A stretch of DNA of 64,000 bases from Prochlorococcus sp. AG-402-A04 (GCA_003278045.1 QCHG01000005.1:17459-81458); one strand, 5' to 3'; positions 1 to 9,700 are shown, counted from the first letter of the stretch. Program-made: numbers and translations. The notes: generated by a model not told the origin, from the sequence alone.

Positions 1-298
1 CACCATATTTATTTTTCGGAAGATTAGAATTACTAAAAATATTAATTTCATCGAGGTAAAAATTTAACCATAGATAATAAGATTTTTCTTCAATAGTTTT
101 TTTAACGGATATCTTTTTATTTTGGATCTTTGGAAGTAACTTTTCTGCCTTCTTTAAAAACTGTCTGTCTTCTCTTTCTAAATTTATTAATCCCCATCTT
201 TGACTGTAGTCCCATAAATCTTCGTATCTTGTTAAGTCTTCTTGATTCCAACCAAGAGCTTTAAGTTCATGAGAACGATGAGTTAATTCCTTTTTCAA
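1..298 (-). CDS. Conserved hypothetical protein, C-terminus cut by window edge (TTG start)
   Basis: Manual translation from TTG at 298: MKKELTHRSHELKALGWNQEDLTRYEDLWDYSQRWGLINLEREDRQFLKKAEKLLPKIQNKK...; open to the window edge; absent from ORF track because incomplete. Confidence 0.7.
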   Translation of the reverse strand, partial: MKKELTHRSHELKALGWNQEDLTRYEDLWDYSQRWGLINLEREDRQFLKKAEKLLPKIQNKKISVKKTIEEKSYYLWLNFYLDEINIFSNSNLPKNKYG

Positions 299-390
299 AA
301 AAAACCTTTTAAACCATAATAATTCTAACCCTGCAATCAAGATTAGTAAATAAATAAAGAACTTTGCTTTCTAGCAAATCAGAAAAATAA

Positions 391-1899
391 TCAATTTTTA
401 AAATATTTATTAATAATTTTCAATACATTGATATAACTATGATTTTTTTTAGAAATTTGATTACTATATTTATTTGTTTTAAGGGCGTTTTGCTCTTTGT
501 CAATAAATAATTTCTTGTAAAAGTTTTCAATATCATCAAAAAGATAATCTCCTTTTAATTTTTCATTTAGTTCGAAAGATAATTCAGATTTCACAGATTC
601 TTGGCAAAAATTAGTGATTTCTTCTGAACTAATTAAAACCTTATAAATTTCTTTTTTTTCTTCTGAATTAGCATTAAAGCATAAATAAATCAGATTAATC
701 ATTGAACAATTGTTATTTTTAATTTTGAATTCTTTATAAATGTCTGGCCAAAATTTTAAAGATTTTAGACCTTCTAAACCTCCTTGACTGAGAGAGTATT
801 TATTACACCAATTTACAAATTCTGAGACATCTTTTGGACATCTATTGAGTTGCAAAAGCATATCTGATAAAACTTGTCCTGCTTGAAAATTCCGTGTTGG
901 TTTTCCTTCTGTTGGTAGAGTCATACTCCCTAAGACATCAGCCTTAACAGCATTTAATTGAGAAAAAGTATAATCTCCTTTGTCACAAAATTTATCATTA
1001 ATTATTTCCCTTGCACTAATTATTTCTTCACCATAACCAAGTTCTGTTAATGAAAGATATTTATTCTCTAATTTATTTTCTTTTCTAACTTTTATTGATA
1101 CTGATGCGGCCTGATCTAAACATTGAGTTAACAAAATCGTATTAATGGTGGGCAGCATTCCTGGCTTATCGGAATGAAAGTTATTTACAAAACCTGCAAA
1201 TATTGATGAGATATTTTTTATTGATTTTATATATTGACATTCAATATTGTGAACTCCTGGCGAAACTTGAATTTTCGGTGATAATTGATTCAAAATGCGT
1301 GCTCCTATTAATGCTGTTAGCGAATCAGGATGGCAGAAATTTGCAGTAAAACTATCATTAGGATTTCGTAAAGCTCCGTGACGATGAAATCCCGTAAAAA
1401 AAGCTAAATTTGGATATTTATTACAAAGAATAAAAGGGTTTTTATTTTTATTATCAATACAAAAAGAACCGACTAGACAGCCAAGAACCACATTTTCTCT
1501 TTTTAAATTTTTTCTGAGTTCTAAAGCATTTTTAACATCATCTTGTATGTGATTACTATTTGAAGCAAGAATAACTATCTCACATTTCAAGAGAAGATCT
1601 TTTAGATCAAAGGACTTTCGTTTCCCCTCTGCAGAATAATGTCCCATCCTCTTAATCTTTTCAATAATCTCATTATCCATATCAGAAATAACATCATTTG
1701 AGAAAGCACCTAATAAATCTCTATCTTCCCTAGGAGCCAAGAGAATATTATTTGATTTTCCATGCATAGCACAGTTGTATGCCAGTGATGCAGGATATAA
1801 ACCAACACTGTAAAATCCAACTTTGCTATTCTCTATATCTTCAATCAATGAATAAAAATATTTTTCATCTTTGATGTTTTCTACGAAATTATTCTTCAT
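391..1899 (-). CDS. Divergent NAD-dependent glycerol-3-phosphate dehydrogenase-like protein (GpsA-like) with long C-terminal extension
   Basis: 502 aa; N-terminal VGFYSVGLYPASLAYNCA nucleotide-binding-like segment; IKSIKNISSIFAGF resembles the GpsA K-N-I/V-x-x-I-x-x-G active-site motif. Confidence 0.6.
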   Translation of the reverse strand: MKNNFVENIKDEKYFYSLIEDIENSKVGFYSVGLYPASLAYNCAMHGKSNNILLAPREDRDLLGAFSNDVISDMDNEIIEKIKRMGHYSAEGKRKSFDLKDLLLKCEIVILASNSNHIQDDVKNALELRKNLKRENVVLGCLVGSFCIDNKNKNPFILCNKYPNLAFFTGFHRHGALRNPNDSFTANFCHPDSLTALIGARILNQLSPKIQVSPGVHNIECQYIKSIKNISSIFAGFVNNFHSDKPGMLPTINTILLTQCLDQAASVSIKVRKENKLENKYLSLTELGYGEEIISAREIINDKFCDKGDYTFSQLNAVKADVLGSMTLPTEGKPTRNFQAGQVLSDMLLQLNRCPKDVSEFVNWCNKYSLSQGGLEGLKSLKFWPDIYKEFKIKNNNCSMINLIYLCFNANSEEKKEIYKVLISSEEITNFCQESVKSELSFELNEKLKGDYLFDDIENFYKKLFIDKEQNALKTNKYSNQISKKNHSYINVLKIINKYFKN

Positions 1900-2023
1900 T
1901 TTTGGAAACTCTTGAAAATTTTTTTAATTTCTTACCCATACCAACATTTTTCTACATTAAAGCAATTTTTGACCATAGCAAATTATTTATTGAAAATATT
2001 GAGTTTTTTAATTTATAATTTCT

Positions 2024-3280
2024 GTGAACGTGGAAATTAAAAGAAAAATAATTATAAATATGGAATATCTGGCAAATAATTTAAATAAACAAAAACAATT
2101 AATTTCTTCTAAAAATATCTTATTTATTCAAGACATTGACGGAGTTTGTATCCCTTTAGTTAAAGATCCAATGACTAGAGAATTAGAATCAAAATATATC
2201 TATGCAGTAAAAGAATTTGCCGAGGAATTCTTTGTATTAACTTGCGGGGAACATGAAGGTCCAAGAGGAGTTAACAGAATTGTAGAGAGGAGTTTAAGGA
2301 GCACTACTGAGCCTAAAAACAAAGAACTATATTTAAGAGGTTTAGCTGCCTGTGGAGTAGAGTATCAAGACAGTAATGGTGAAATAAGTTTTGAAGGAGT
2401 CTCAGAAAAAGAACTAAGTTTTTTATCTAAAGTACCTAGTTTAATAAGACCAAAATTTAATTATATAGTTAAGAATATTTTTCCTGAACTTAGCCAAGAA
2501 GATATCAATTTTCACGCAGTAAAATCAATATGTGAAACACGCTTCTCGCCAACGATTAATTTCAATAGTCTATTTGATTTAGTTCATGAAGATTCTGATA
2601 AAAGAAAGCTTATTCAAATTAGTTTTGAAAAAATGATGAATGAAATCATTTTAAAAGCTGAATCCGAAGGCCTCAAAAACTCATTTTTCCTTCATATTTC
2701 ACCAAATTTAGGAAATAAAAATGGTAGAGAAACAATTAAATTTTCTTCTCAAGATGATATCGGATCAACAGACATACAATTACTTATTAAAGGAGCAGTT
2801 AAAGATTCTGGAGTTTTATTTCTTTTAAATAAATTTATTGCAGATAAAACTGGTAATGCTCCTTTTGGAAGAAATTTTAATTTTAGAAACTCTCCAAATT
2901 CTATTACGGAAAAAATTGATTTATGCAAAAGAACTATTCAAAAAGAAGATATGCCTTTGATAGTAGGAGTTGGCGACACAGTCACATCAAAAAAAAATAA
3001 TGATGAAAAAAGTTATTCAAGAGGAGGAAGTGACAGGTCTTTTCTAGAATTAATACAAATATTAGGTAATGAATTCGGGATTAAGAATAAAATAATTTTT
3101 GTAGATAGTAGTTCTGGTGAAGTTGAAAGACCCTCTACAAAAAAAACAGATTTAGTAGGGATCAGTGATGTTCATGACAATTTAAAATTTGACATAGTTT
3201 TTAAAAATGGTCCCAAAGAATACATAAGTTGGTTTATTGAACTTGCTAATGAGAGATCAAACTTTAAAAAAAATAGTTGA
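2024..3280 (+). CDS. stpA: Glucosylglycerol-3-phosphate phosphatase-like protein (StpA family)
   Basis: FIQDIDGVCIPLVKDPMTRELESKYI...FVLTCGEHEGPRGVNRIVERS resembles StpA; GTG start as called, alternative ATG at about 2060. Confidence 0.75.
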   Translation: MNVEIKRKIIINMEYLANNLNKQKQLISSKNILFIQDIDGVCIPLVKDPMTRELESKYIYAVKEFAEEFFVLTCGEHEGPRGVNRIVERSLRSTTEPKNKELYLRGLAACGVEYQDSNGEISFEGVSEKELSFLSKVPSLIRPKFNYIVKNIFPELSQEDINFHAVKSICETRFSPTINFNSLFDLVHEDSDKRKLIQISFEKMMNEIILKAESEGLKNSFFLHISPNLGNKNGRETIKFSSQDDIGSTDIQLLIKGAVKDSGVLFLLNKFIADKTGNAPFGRNFNFRNSPNSITEKIDLCKRTIQKEDMPLIVGVGDTVTSKKNNDEKSYSRGGSDRSFLELIQILGNEFGIKNKIIFVDSSSGEVERPSTKKTDLVGISDVHDNLKFDIVFKNGPKEYISWFIELANERSNFKKNS

Positions 3281-3320
3281 CTTTTTTATTTTCGAATGAC
3301 AATTTATAAATAATAGATTC

Positions 3321-4253
3321 ATGAAAGAAAAATTCCCCTCAATATATAAAGAACCTATAGAAACATTGCAAATTAACGTAGGTTATAAATGCAATCAGGC
3401 TTGTAAGCATTGTCATGTCAATTCGAGTCCCTTAAGGACTGAAAAGATGTCCAATGAAATGATATCTCTTATTCCAAAGATAATTGAAAAATACAAAATC
3501 AAGACTTTAGATATAACAGGTGGTGCGCCAGAACTTCACCCAAAATTTAAAAACCTTATCAACAGCTTGAACACAAAACAAGTTGATATTATTGATAGGT
3601 GCAATTTGACAATTTTTTTTGAAGAAGGTTATGAAGATCTTCCTCAATTTCTTGCAAAAAATAAAGTGATAGTTACTGCTTCGCTACCGTGTTATGAAAA
3701 AAATAATGTTGATTTTCAAAGGGGTTTTGGCGTTTTTGAAAAAAGTATTAATGCCATAAAAATTCTTAATGATTTAGGTTATGGAAAGAAAGAAAATGGA
3801 TTACAATTAAACCTTGTTTACAATCCTGTAAGCCCAATTCTTCCTCCTTCTCAGGAAATATTGGAGAAGGATTATAAAAAAATTCTATTCGAAAAATACA
3901 ATATCGTTTTTAATAATTTATACACAATAACTAATATGCCTATAAATAGATATGAAGAATCTCTTAGAAGAGAAGGTAAACTAAATACTTATTACAAATT
4001 ACTAAAAGAAAACTTTAATGAAAAAAATTTAGAAAATTTAATGTGTAAAAAGACAATTAGTGTAAATTGGCTAGGAGAAATTTATGATTGTGACTTTAAC
4101 CAACAGATAAATTTCCGAAAGAATAAAGGGCCAAAGACACTTTATGATCTATTGGATGAATCATTTACTTTTGACTACGGGGTAGCTGTAAAAGAACATT
4201 GTTTTGCTTGCACTGCAGGTGCAGGGTCAAGTTGTGGAGGGACTTTAAGTTAA
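3321..4253 (+). CDS. Radical SAM/Cys-rich protein, ArsS-like (arsenosugar biosynthesis family, C-terminal DUF3641-type)
   Basis: CNQACKHCHVNSSP radical SAM CxxxCxxC motif; TGGAPELHPKF; Cys-rich C-terminus EHCFACTAGAGSSCGGTLS. Confidence 0.8.
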   Translation: MKEKFPSIYKEPIETLQINVGYKCNQACKHCHVNSSPLRTEKMSNEMISLIPKIIEKYKIKTLDITGGAPELHPKFKNLINSLNTKQVDIIDRCNLTIFFEEGYEDLPQFLAKNKVIVTASLPCYEKNNVDFQRGFGVFEKSINAIKILNDLGYGKKENGLQLNLVYNPVSPILPPSQEILEKDYKKILFEKYNIVFNNLYTITNMPINRYEESLRREGKLNTYYKLLKENFNEKNLENLMCKKTISVNWLGEIYDCDFNQQINFRKNKGPKTLYDLLDESFTFDYGVAVKEHCFACTAGAGSSCGGTLS

Positions 4254-4259
4254 AACCTG

Positions 4260-4721
4260 CTAAATGCAATTAGGACAAATTGCTCTTACATTTAAAGAGG
4301 ATTCAATTAGTTTAAAACCATTAACTTTTGCTGCAACTTTGCCTGCCTCTAAAACCTCATCATTTTCGAATTCTTCTGTTCTTCCACACCTAATGCAAAT
4401 CAAATGATGATGATCCGGTGTGTCGTTACTAAGCAATTCATATCTGTGTCCACCCTCACTTAGTTCTAATTCATGAAGCAAACCCATTTGTACTAAAAGT
4501 CTTAAAGTTCTATAAATTGTTGCTAGTGAAACTTTGGAGCTTGTTTTAACTAACTTTTCATGAACCTCTTCAGCACTAAGATGCTTTCCAGAGCCAATAT
4601 TTTCAAATAAATTAAGAACCTTTAACCTCTGAGGAGTTAATCTCTTCCCATCTTTATGTAATCCATCACCAAGAGGAGATGTTATTACTTTGTATTGAGA
4701 GGATAATGACAAAATTAACAT
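4260..4721 (-). CDS. Fur-family transcriptional regulator
   Basis: RLTPQRLKVLNLFE, VSLATIYRTLRLL, DHHHLICIRCGRTEEF and terminal CPNC motifs typical of Fur/PerR/Zur. Confidence 0.9.
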   Translation of the reverse strand: MLILSLSSQYKVITSPLGDGLHKDGKRLTPQRLKVLNLFENIGSGKHLSAEEVHEKLVKTSSKVSLATIYRTLRLLVQMGLLHELELSEGGHRYELLSNDTPDHHHLICIRCGRTEEFENDEVLEAGKVAAKVNGFKLIESSLNVRAICPNCI

Positions 4722-4828
4722 TTGGCTATTCTCAATAATAACTCTTGATGAGAGTAAAACAACTTATTTATTTAAAATGTTTACTAAAGTTCTTCAAAAT
4801 ATTATGTTAAATGTATCTTTATATGTAA

Positions 4829-5398
4829 ATGATGAATGATCAAGAAATTTCTTCTGATAAATTATCATCGAAAGTAAACGCCTTGATAATTATTGATATT
4901 CAGGAAAAAATAATAAGACCAATTTTTAATAAGGATTCAATAATCAAAAACATTAAAAAGCTAATAAATGCTTACCAAATTTTAGATAAAAACATATTTA
5001 TATCCGAACAGAACCCACTCAAATTGGGAGTAACAATACCTGAATTATTACCTAAAGCTCGATTTAAAAAGATTGAAAAGATGGTATTTAGCTTAGCTAA
5101 TATACAAGATTTTTTAAATGAACTTAAAGATAAGAAAATTACTAATTTGATAGTTTGTGGGATCGAAACGCATATTTGTATTCAACAAACAGTCTTAGAT
5201 TGTTTACAAAAAGGATTTGAAGTTATTCTCATATCAGATTCCATGGGAAGTCGAAATAGGGTAGATCATGAAATAGCATTACAAAGAATGACTCAGAGTG
5301 GGGCGATCTTAACAACAACTGAATCAATAATTTTTGAATTATGCAAAACTGCTGATAGAGAGGAATTTAAAGAAATTAGAAACATAATAATTAGTTAA
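4829..5398 (+). CDS. Isochorismatase-family cysteine hydrolase
   Basis: ALIIIDIQEKI start, NLIVCGIETHICIQQTVLDCLQKGFEVILISDSMGSR catalytic Cys region. Confidence 0.85.
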   Translation: MMNDQEISSDKLSSKVNALIIIDIQEKIIRPIFNKDSIIKNIKKLINAYQILDKNIFISEQNPLKLGVTIPELLPKARFKKIEKMVFSLANIQDFLNELKDKKITNLIVCGIETHICIQQTVLDCLQKGFEVILISDSMGSRNRVDHEIALQRMTQSGAILTTTESIIFELCKTADREEFKEIRNIIIS

Positions 5399-5470
5399 AG
5401 AAAAATAAAGACTGGTTTGTTGTTTGGAGATAATTTAAAATTTTATTAGAGATAAATTTTAAGGGTTTAT

Positions 5471-6508
5471 TTGAATATGAAATTAGTTACTGAAAACTTC
5501 CTTTTGGCAATATCTATTTTTTTTATTGGAACTTTATTGTCGATAATAATTTCAAAAGTTTCAAAAATATTTTTTAAAAAGATTTCCAAAAGAACAAAAA
5601 CAAATTTCGATGATTTTATTTTTGAGGTGATCTCTGGAATTATAAAACCTATAGGTTACCTTCTTTCATTTTATTTTTCAATTGACTATTTTTTTGCTGA
5701 TGAAATAACTTTCATCTCTATCTTATTAAATATTTTGAAATTATTTATATTAATAATCATCATAAAAGCTCTCAACAAAGTTTTAATAAGATCTTTAACA
5801 GAATCGACCTCGAAAATTAATGATTCCTCAATTAGTTCGATGGTATCTTCACTAACTCCATTGATAAAAGCATTAACATGGACTGTTGGCTCAATTTTTT
5901 TCTTACAAAATATAGGTGTTCAAATGACTGCTATTTGGGCTTTACTAAGTGCAGGAGGTATTGGAGCAGGATTAGCTTTGAAAGATCCCGTTCAGGAGTT
6001 CTTTGAATATATAACAATTTTGCTTGATAAACCTTTTCAAAAAGGTGAGTTTATAAAATCTGATGGAGTCCTCGGAATGGTTGAGAGAGTGGGAGTACGA
6101 TCATCAAGGATAAGAAGTATTAATGGAGAAGTAATAGTAATGAGCAATAGCGCCCTAACAAATGGAATAATTTCAAATTACGCACAAATGGAAAAAAGAA
6201 GGTTAGTGCATAAATTGGGAGTTGTTTATGAAACCTCTCCAAAACTTATGAAATTGATTCCAATAATAATTAAAAAAATAGTTGAAGAGACAAAAGACGC
6301 GTCTTTTGATAGATGTCATTTCACAGATTTCGGCGACTTCAGTCTTAATTTCGAACTTGTTTATTACATCCCAACAAATAATTATCTTGCTGCAATGGAA
6401 GCTCAACAATCTATAAATTTAAGAATTATTGAGGAATTTGCGGTTAATAATATAGAGTTTGCATTCCCAACGCAAACCTTAAATATTGAAAGTAGCAAAG
6501 CCAAATGA
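5471..6508 (+). CDS. MscS-family mechanosensitive ion channel
   Basis: IWALLSAGGIGAGLALKDPVQEFFEYITILLDKPFQKGEFI...IRSINGEVIVMSNSALTNGIISNY, hallmark MscS TM3/beta domain. Confidence 0.9.
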   Translation: MNMKLVTENFLLAISIFFIGTLLSIIISKVSKIFFKKISKRTKTNFDDFIFEVISGIIKPIGYLLSFYFSIDYFFADEITFISILLNILKLFILIIIIKALNKVLIRSLTESTSKINDSSISSMVSSLTPLIKALTWTVGSIFFLQNIGVQMTAIWALLSAGGIGAGLALKDPVQEFFEYITILLDKPFQKGEFIKSDGVLGMVERVGVRSSRIRSINGEVIVMSNSALTNGIISNYAQMEKRRLVHKLGVVYETSPKLMKLIPIIIKKIVEETKDASFDRCHFTDFGDFSLNFELVYYIPTNNYLAAMEAQQSINLRIIEEFAVNNIEFAFPTQTLNIESSKAK

Positions 6509-7477
6509 TCTACAAATATCTTCACTTAAAATCCATAGTTTTGCGGCCAACTCAGAGTTATTTGCCTCATCACTAACCTTACTTTCAACTAATTTATGTT
6601 TTTTAAAAGATATAAGTTTATTACTTAAATGTACGTAATCAATATTATTAAATTTTGAATCAAAAACAATTTCAGAAAGTATCTTACCAGCATTTTCTAT
6701 ACTTTCAGAAATTCCTAAAATATTTTTTGCAACTTTAGAAAAAATCAAATATCCAAAGAGATTAAAACGTTTACTGTATCTAAAAAAACCTGCATCATTT
6801 GGTATTACGAGACCGGGAGCCCAAGTAATTACAGAAATTTTACTAGATGATAATTTTAATTTTTTTGCAAGTTCTTTAGCAAACAAAATATTACATAACT
6901 TACTATTTTTATAAGATTCATCAGCATTAAAATTTAAAAATTGACCAGTAACTTTTTTTTTAAAATCAACTAGATTATTTAGCCCTGCTTTCTTTCCTAT
7001 ATTTCCACCTGAGCTATTGGGATCGTGTACATCTGATGATGTAATAATGATTCTAGATTCTTCTTTATCTCTAACTAAATCTTTTAAGATGTTCACTAAG
7101 TAAAAATGAGCAAGATGATTAACTGCAAAAGTTAGTTCTACCCCCTGTTTTGATACTTTAGGGTAAAAAGAACCCGTATATTGCAATCCTGCATTTAAAA
7201 CAACAACATCTAAGAAAATCTTTTTACTTATAAAGTAATCCTTAATTTTTTTAATATTCTCTAGATTTGAAAGATCACAATTTTCAATAATATTTAAATA
7301 TTTACTGTGGTAATTTTTATCAAAATATTTCTCAATTGTTTTGAGAAATTCATTCCTTCTTAATTCAGATTTTATTACAACGTATAAATTATTTTTCGTC
7401 TTTAGTAAATTAACAATGGCAAAAAGCCCTATTCCTGAATTACCTCCAGTAATTAAAATTTTTTTATTTTTAATCAT
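6479..7477 (-). CDS. Short-chain dehydrogenase, protochlorophyllide-oxidoreductase-like paralogue
   Basis: ITGGNSGIG Rossmann motif, NAG, YKNSKLCN (YxxxK), GGNIGKKAGLNNLVDF resembles the LPOR segment GNVPPKANLGDL. Confidence 0.75.
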   Translation of the reverse strand: MIKNKKILITGGNSGIGLFAIVNLLKTKNNLYVVIKSELRRNEFLKTIEKYFDKNYHSKYLNIIENCDLSNLENIKKIKDYFISKKIFLDVVVLNAGLQYTGSFYPKVSKQGVELTFAVNHLAHFYLVNILKDLVRDKEESRIIITSSDVHDPNSSGGNIGKKAGLNNLVDFKKKVTGQFLNFNADESYKNSKLCNILFAKELAKKLKLSSSKISVITWAPGLVIPNDAGFFRYSKRFNLFGYLIFSKVAKNILGISESIENAGKILSEIVFDSKFNNIDYVHLSNKLISFKKHKLVESKVSDEANNSELAAKLWILSEDICRSFGFATFNI

Positions 7478-7701
7478 TTAACTTGCTATATATTTTTTAA
7501 TAATAAAAAAATTTTTAGGTATTTTTTATTTTGTAATCTTATAAATTATTGTTAAAACACTGAAAACTTATTCACTAGTAATTGAGTAATTTGATTATTA
7601 TTAATCTACTCTCATTACAAGTATTGGATGAAATATATAATTTTAAGCGCAGAAGTAATAATTTGTTCCATAAATTTCTTTAATCATAAGATTTATATTT
7701 A

Positions 7702-8985
7702 ATGTCAAAAGCAAATATGCCAGATGTTCTTGTTTTGGGTGCAGGGCCTGCAGGTATGGCAATTGCCTCAGCTTTAGGGAAGGAAAAATTAGAGGTTGAA
7801 GTGCTTTCTCCTAATGGACCAGATGAACCTTGGCCAAACACATATGGCATTTGGGGAAAAGAAGTTGATCAACTAGGGCTTCAGGATTTACTTGAATATA
7901 GATGGAAGAATACTGTAAGTTTTTTTGGTCATGGCGCTTTAGAAGAACAGGATGACGAGAATAAAGCCACGGAACATTCACTAGATTATGGACTATTTGA
8001 CAAGAAGAAACTCCACAATTATTGGTTTAATGAATGCAATAAGTCTCTGATTAAATGGCATCAAGGCTTTGCAAACAAAATACATTTTGAAAAAAACAAA
8101 AGTACAGTAACTACAAAAGATGGCAAGACTTACTCTGCAAGATTAGTAGTAGATGCAACAGGATATGATCCTGTTTTTCTTAAATTAAAATCCTGTGGTC
8201 CCTTAGCAGTCCAAACTTGTTATGGAATAGTAGGTAATTTTAGTAAACCTCCACTTAAGAAGGGTCAATTTGTATTAATGGACTATAGAAATGACCATCT
8301 TAACGATGAGCAAAAAAAAGAACCGCCCACTTTTCTTTATGCCATGGATATGGGGGATGGGAAATATTTTCTTGAAGAGACATCTCTTGGTTTAGTAAAT
8401 CCTCTAACAATGGAAAATTTAAAAGAGAGACTAGAGAAGAGGCTTTCTTATCGAAATATATCAATCACAAGTATGCAACATGAAGAGCTTGGCTTATTTC
8501 TCCCTATGAATATGCCAATCCCTGATTTCAAACAACAAATACTTGGATATGGTGGTGCTGCTTCAATGGTACATCCTGCATCTGGATATTTAATAGGTAA
8601 TGTTTTAAGAAGAGCTCCACTTGTCGCCAAAGCAGTCTCAGAAGCAATTAAAAACAAAAATCTAAGTACCTATCATATTGCTAGAAAAGGTTGGGAAACT
8701 TTATGGTCAAAAGAATTAATTAGGAAGAAGTCACTTTACCAATTTGGATTAGAAAAACTCATGAGGTTTGACGAGAAAATATTGAGACAATTTTTTGGAA
8801 CTTTTTTCCAACTACCTAAAAATCAATGGTATGGTTTTCTAACTGATACTCTTTCCTTAAAAGAAATTGTATATGCGATGTGCGTAATGTTTATTAAGGC
8901 TCCATGGAGTGTAAAGAAAGGTCTTATGGTTATGCATGGTAGAGAATTTAGAATGTTACTAAGGATAATATTTCCAAACATATAG
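7702..8985 (+). CDS. crtL: Lycopene cyclase (CrtL type; probably the epsilon-type paralogue)
   Basis: VLGAGPAGMAIASAL FAD motif, PWPNTYGIWGKE, LDYGLFDKKKLH, MDYRNDH, FLEETSL, HPASGYLIGNVLRRAP. Confidence 0.9.
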   Translation: MSKANMPDVLVLGAGPAGMAIASALGKEKLEVEVLSPNGPDEPWPNTYGIWGKEVDQLGLQDLLEYRWKNTVSFFGHGALEEQDDENKATEHSLDYGLFDKKKLHNYWFNECNKSLIKWHQGFANKIHFEKNKSTVTTKDGKTYSARLVVDATGYDPVFLKLKSCGPLAVQTCYGIVGNFSKPPLKKGQFVLMDYRNDHLNDEQKKEPPTFLYAMDMGDGKYFLEETSLGLVNPLTMENLKERLEKRLSYRNISITSMQHEELGLFLPMNMPIPDFKQQILGYGGAASMVHPASGYLIGNVLRRAPLVAKAVSEAIKNKNLSTYHIARKGWETLWSKELIRKKSLYQFGLEKLMRFDEKILRQFFGTFFQLPKNQWYGFLTDTLSLKEIVYAMCVMFIKAPWSVKKGLMVMHGREFRMLLRIIFPNI

Positions 8986-8992
8986 TTAAAAA

Positions 8993-9700
8993 ATGAGAAC
9001 CATACTAATAAGTGGAGCCAGCAGAGGTATTGGACTAAATATTGCACATAAAGAATTAAAAGAAGGCAATAGAATTAGTGTTGGCATAAGAGATTTAGAA
9101 TCATTAAAAGGAAGCGCTATTGATCCAAATAAATGGCCAGAAGGGAAAATTTTAATCAACCACTATGATGCATTAAAAAAAATTACAGCCCAAAATTGGA
9201 TAAAGAATACCGTAGATGAATTTGGAGGATTTGATTCAGTAATAAATTGTTCTGGAGTATTATCGAAAGTTCCTTTCTTATACAAAGATGGTGATGAAGA
9301 AGATATTTTAAATACATTAAATATCAATTTTTTGGCAATTTGGAATTTATGTAGGCTTTCTTGGGATTATCTATGTACCTCAGGCAGAGGAAGAATTATT
9401 GTTTTAGTTTCAATGAGTGGGAAAAGATCTAAAGGCGATTTAGCCGCTTATTCTTCTTCAAAGTTTGCTTTGATGGGATTATGCCAAACGATGAAAAATA
9501 AAGGTTGGGATAAAAATATAAGGGTTTCAGCAATTTGCCCAAGCTGGGTTAATACAAAAATGGCCCAAAATATCTCTTCCTTAGACAAATCAAGCATGAC
9601 ACAACCTGAAGATATTGCTGAAATATGCTCAACTATTTTGAAATTACCTACCCAATCGGTTCCATTTGAAATTGCCTTAAATTGTAATTATGAAATTTAA
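8993..9700 (+). CDS. Short-chain dehydrogenase/reductase
   Basis: ILISGASRGIGLNIA, VSMSGKRSKGDLAAYSSSKFAL (YxxxK context). Confidence 0.88.
   Translation: MRTILISGASRGIGLNIAHKELKEGNRISVGIRDLESLKGSAIDPNKWPEGKILINHYDALKKITAQNWIKNTVDEFGGFDSVINCSGVLSKVPFLYKDGDEEDILNTLNINFLAIWNLCRLSWDYLCTSGRGRIIVLVSMSGKRSKGDLAAYSSSKFALMGLCQTMKNKGWDKNIRVSAICPSWVNTKMAQNISSLDKSSMTQPEDIAEICSTILKLPTQSVPFEIALNCNYEI

Noticed and set aside
6203-6409. 68-aa minus-strand ORF inside mscS-like gene
   Set aside because: Shadow ORF fully antisense to a strong MscS match.
8448-9047. Minus-strand ORFs 8448-8657 and 8823-9047
   Set aside because: Antisense to lycopene cyclase coding sequence; composition not protein-like.
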